A stretch of DNA of 15,332 bases from an uncultured Prevotellaceae bacterium (GTDB lineage Bacteria; Bacteroidota; Bacteroidia; Bacteroidales; Bacteroidaceae), in assembly GCA_946539475.1 (NCBI GenBank), contig CAMNHM010000064.1:1-15332 (forward strand), written 5' to 3'. Made by a program: the position numbers and the translations under genes. Of this stretch, positions 14,079 to 15,332 are shown piece by piece. Below the pieces are notes generated by a model. It saw only the letters and a program-made list of their open reading frames with translations. It did no database searches and was not told the DNA's origin. The first letter of the stretch is position 1, and every line of letters starts with the position of its first letter.

Positions 14079-14354
14079 ATGTGTAAAGTAACTCTTTCAT
14101 ACGACGCGAAGAATGTCAAGGCACAACAAGCACTCCTGACACTACTCAGCACGGGGCTCTTCACCCAGATGCCTACCCCTGGCGAGGAAAGTCCAGTTGA
14201 CGACCCGGACATCGACTACTCCGACCCTTGGCTATACGAAGACCACGGTGACCTGCCTCCACTGCCCGAGGGCAAAGAGTCGTTTACCCTTGAGGAAGCC
14301 TATGAGTTGATAGTAAAGGACATCTGCGAAATCTACGAAAAAGATGCAATATGA
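14079..14354 (+). CDS. Putative antitoxin of a Bacteroidales toxin-antitoxin pair
   Basis: 91 residues, starting MCKVTLSYDAKNVKAQQALL; this ATG is chosen because the promoter lies between it and the next upstream in-frame start. The opening beta strand and helix (VTLSYDAKNVKAQQALLTLL) resemble the N-terminal dimerisation domain of short Bacteroidales antitoxins. The middle is very acidic and Pro-rich (SPVDDPDIDYSDPWLYEDHG), probably flexible. The C-terminal helix (FTLEEAYELIVKDICEIYEK) is where a toxin-neutralising element would be expected. The stop overlaps the start of the next gene by 11 bp, typical of type II modules. Family membership is inferred from pattern and arrangement, not from a search. 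It probably represses its own promoter. Confidence 0.65.
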   Translation: MCKVTLSYDAKNVKAQQALLTLLSTGLFTQMPTPGEESPVDDPDIDYSDPWLYEDHGDLPPLPEGKESFTLEEAYELIVKDICEIYEKDAI

Positions 14355-14640
14355 ACTTAAGCGTCTCGCCTTGAGCAGGATATGGATGTTCTACAGGAAC
14401 GTTGCAAAAAAATACAGGCATACCTACTCCTCCGACGACATGCGTCGGAATATAAGGCAGGCAGTTTTTAACTGCTACGACATTGAGCAGACCCTTCCGC
14501 GCCGTCGCCCCACCCTACGACGATGGCAGAGCTACCACATGGCAAAGGCAGACAACTGGTACTACGCTTATACCATCGAAGGCGACACCATCATCATACA
14601 AGACGCCTGCCATGCACAGAACATGCACGAAAACTTATAA
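14344..14640 (+). CDS. Putative RelE/ParE-like toxin
   Basis: 98 residues, strongly basic in the first two thirds (RNIRQAVFN, LPRRRPTLRRW). The C-terminal half reads WQSYHMAKADNWYYAYTIEGD, then TIIIQDACHAQNMHENL. This follows the RelE/ParE plan in which a basic P-L/R stretch leads to a strand 'YxVxYxIxxDTIxI' and a terminal His-containing segment. The DACHAQNM ending is a pattern I associate with uncharacterised Bacteroidales proteins encoded after small antitoxin-like genes. It overlaps the preceding gene by 11 bp and ends only 3 bases before argC. If active it would probably be a translation-dependent mRNA interferase, but the catalytic residues cannot be assigned by eye. An unrelated housekeeping role is not excluded. 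Confidence 0.65.
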   Translation: MQYELKRLALSRIWMFYRNVAKKYRHTYSSDDMRRNIRQAVFNCYDIEQTLPRRRPTLRRWQSYHMAKADNWYYAYTIEGDTIIIQDACHAQNMHENL

Positions 14641-14643
14641 ACA

Positions 14644-15332
14644 ATGATAAGAATAGGAATACTTGGAGCCGCCGGCTATACGGGCGGCGAGCTCATCCGC
14701 CTGCTGATTAACCATCCAGAGGCGAAGATCGTCTTTGCCAACTCAGAGAGCAACGCCGGCAACCTGGTGAGCGACGTGCACGAAGGGCTCACCGGCGACA
14801 CCGACCTGCGCTTCACCGACCAGCTGCCTTTCGACCAGGTAGACGTCGTGTTCTTCTGCTTCGGACACGGCAAGAGCGAGGCCTTCCTCAAGGAGCACAC
14901 CATCCCCGAGCACGTGAAGATCATCGACCTGGCACAGGACTTTAGAGTTAGGAGTGAGGAGTTCTTTGCAGAGCAAAGCGGCGGAGCCGAGCGAGGAGTT
15001 AGGAGTAGTTTTGTCTATGGGCTGCCTGAGCTGAACAAAGCCGACATCATCAATGCACAACATGTGGCCAACCCCGGCTGCTTCGCCACTGCCATCCAGC
15101 TGGCTCTTTTGCCCGCGGCCCACATGAACCTGCTGAAGAGCGACGTCTCGGTGAACGCCATCACCGGGTCGACGGGTGCCGGCCAGAAGCCCGGCGCCAC
15201 CACCCACTTCTCGTGGCGCGCCGACAACATGAGCATCTACAAGCCCTTCGAGCACCAGCATATCGCCGAGATACGGCAGTCGCTGGCACAGGCACAGGGC
15301 TACCTCGACGTCGACATCGACTTCATACCCTA
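14644..15332 (+). CDS. argC: N-acetyl (or N-succinyl)-gamma-glutamyl-phosphate reductase, 3' end outside window
   Basis: Reduces N-acyl-glutamyl phosphate with NADPH to the semialdehyde, the third step of arginine synthesis. The visible 229 residues hold the NADP loop GAAGYTGGEL (8-17), the FCFGHGKSE segment (71-79), FVYGLPELN (123-131), the catalytic cysteine C146 in NPGCFAT and the SGTGAG-like loop TGSTGAGQKPG (174-184). The frame continues to the window edge; about a third of the protein is missing. Between DFRVRS and SFVYGLPE lies a 17-residue insertion (105-121) that breaks an otherwise conserved stretch and is caused by a 51-bp repeat-flanked insert. The gene begins 3 bases after the toxin stop, without a Shine-Dalgarno or its own promoter, so expression probably depends on the upstream module. 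Confidence 0.95.
   Translation, partial: MIRIGILGAAGYTGGELIRLLINHPEAKIVFANSESNAGNLVSDVHEGLTGDTDLRFTDQLPFDQVDVVFFCFGHGKSEAFLKEHTIPEHVKIIDLAQDFRVRSEEFFAEQSGGAERGVRSSFVYGLPELNKADIINAQHVANPGCFATAIQLALLPAAHMNLLKSDVSVNAITGSTGAGQKPGATTHFSWRADNMSIYKPFEHQHIAEIRQSLAQAQGYLDVDIDFIP
14945..15006. repeat. 51-bp in-frame insertion in argC flanked by 11-bp direct repeats
   Basis: GAGTTAGGAGT occurs at 14945-14955 and again at 14996-15006, exactly 51 bases apart. Between them lie further GAGGAGTT copies and two small stems (TTTGC-AGA-GCAAA at 14965-14977; CGGC-GGA-GCCG at 14979-14989). Deleting 51 bases joins DFRVRS directly to SFVYGLPE and restores the ordinary ArgC length there. Confidence 0.85.

Overview
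The window looks like chromosomal DNA from a Bacteroidales bacterium, most likely Prevotella or a close relative. Four things point there: repeated promoter elements of the Bacteroidetes type (TAnnTTTG near -7, sometimes with TTTG or TTG 19-20 bases upstream), proteins ending in type IX secretion (T9SS) sorting signals, a short 'smalltalk'-like peptide, and an arginine cluster in the order argR - GNAT - argG - argC. Gene identities rest on reading motifs by eye; no database search was possible.

Layout. 1-800: C-terminal part of a probable T9SS cargo protein, then a bidirectional terminator. 963-1215 (minus): an orphan antitoxin-like gene with its own promoter, broken by a 7-bp tandem duplication. 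1462-1984: a TlpA/thioredoxin-like lipoprotein or periplasmic gene cut short after the CxxC motif, followed by a smalltalk-like small peptide with a strong Shine-Dalgarno. 1985-2406: a non-coding, repeat-dense convergent junction with hairpins, a GTGACA iteron-like dyad, and 9-bp GGAGTTAAA arrays that switch strand to make a large inverted repeat. 2407-5861 (minus): a Nudix hydrolase, topA and aroK, the last two overlapping by 4 bp. 6059-10999: a 1646-residue multidomain T9SS-secreted surface protein, ended by a strong terminator and a 22-bp tandem repeat. 11286-13981: argR with two candidate ARG boxes around its promoter, a GNAT acyltransferase, argG and a small PspC-domain membrane protein. 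14079-14640: a two-gene toxin-antitoxin-like module with its own promoter. 14644-end: argC, incomplete at the window edge.

How the genes work together. ArgR, the GNAT enzyme (candidate for the first, acylating step), ArgG and ArgC form an arginine biosynthesis cluster. It is interrupted: a perfect 13-bp inverted repeat after pspC probably ends the argR-argG transcript, and the right arm of that hairpin carries the -33 element of a new promoter that reads through the toxin-antitoxin pair into argC, only 3 bases beyond the toxin stop. On this reading argC depends on the toxin-antitoxin promoter. argC also carries a clean 51-bp (17-codon) in-frame insertion flanked by an 11-bp direct repeat whose GGAGTT core matches the inverted arrays near 2.2-2.4 kb, suggesting one dispersed repeat family acting both between and inside genes.
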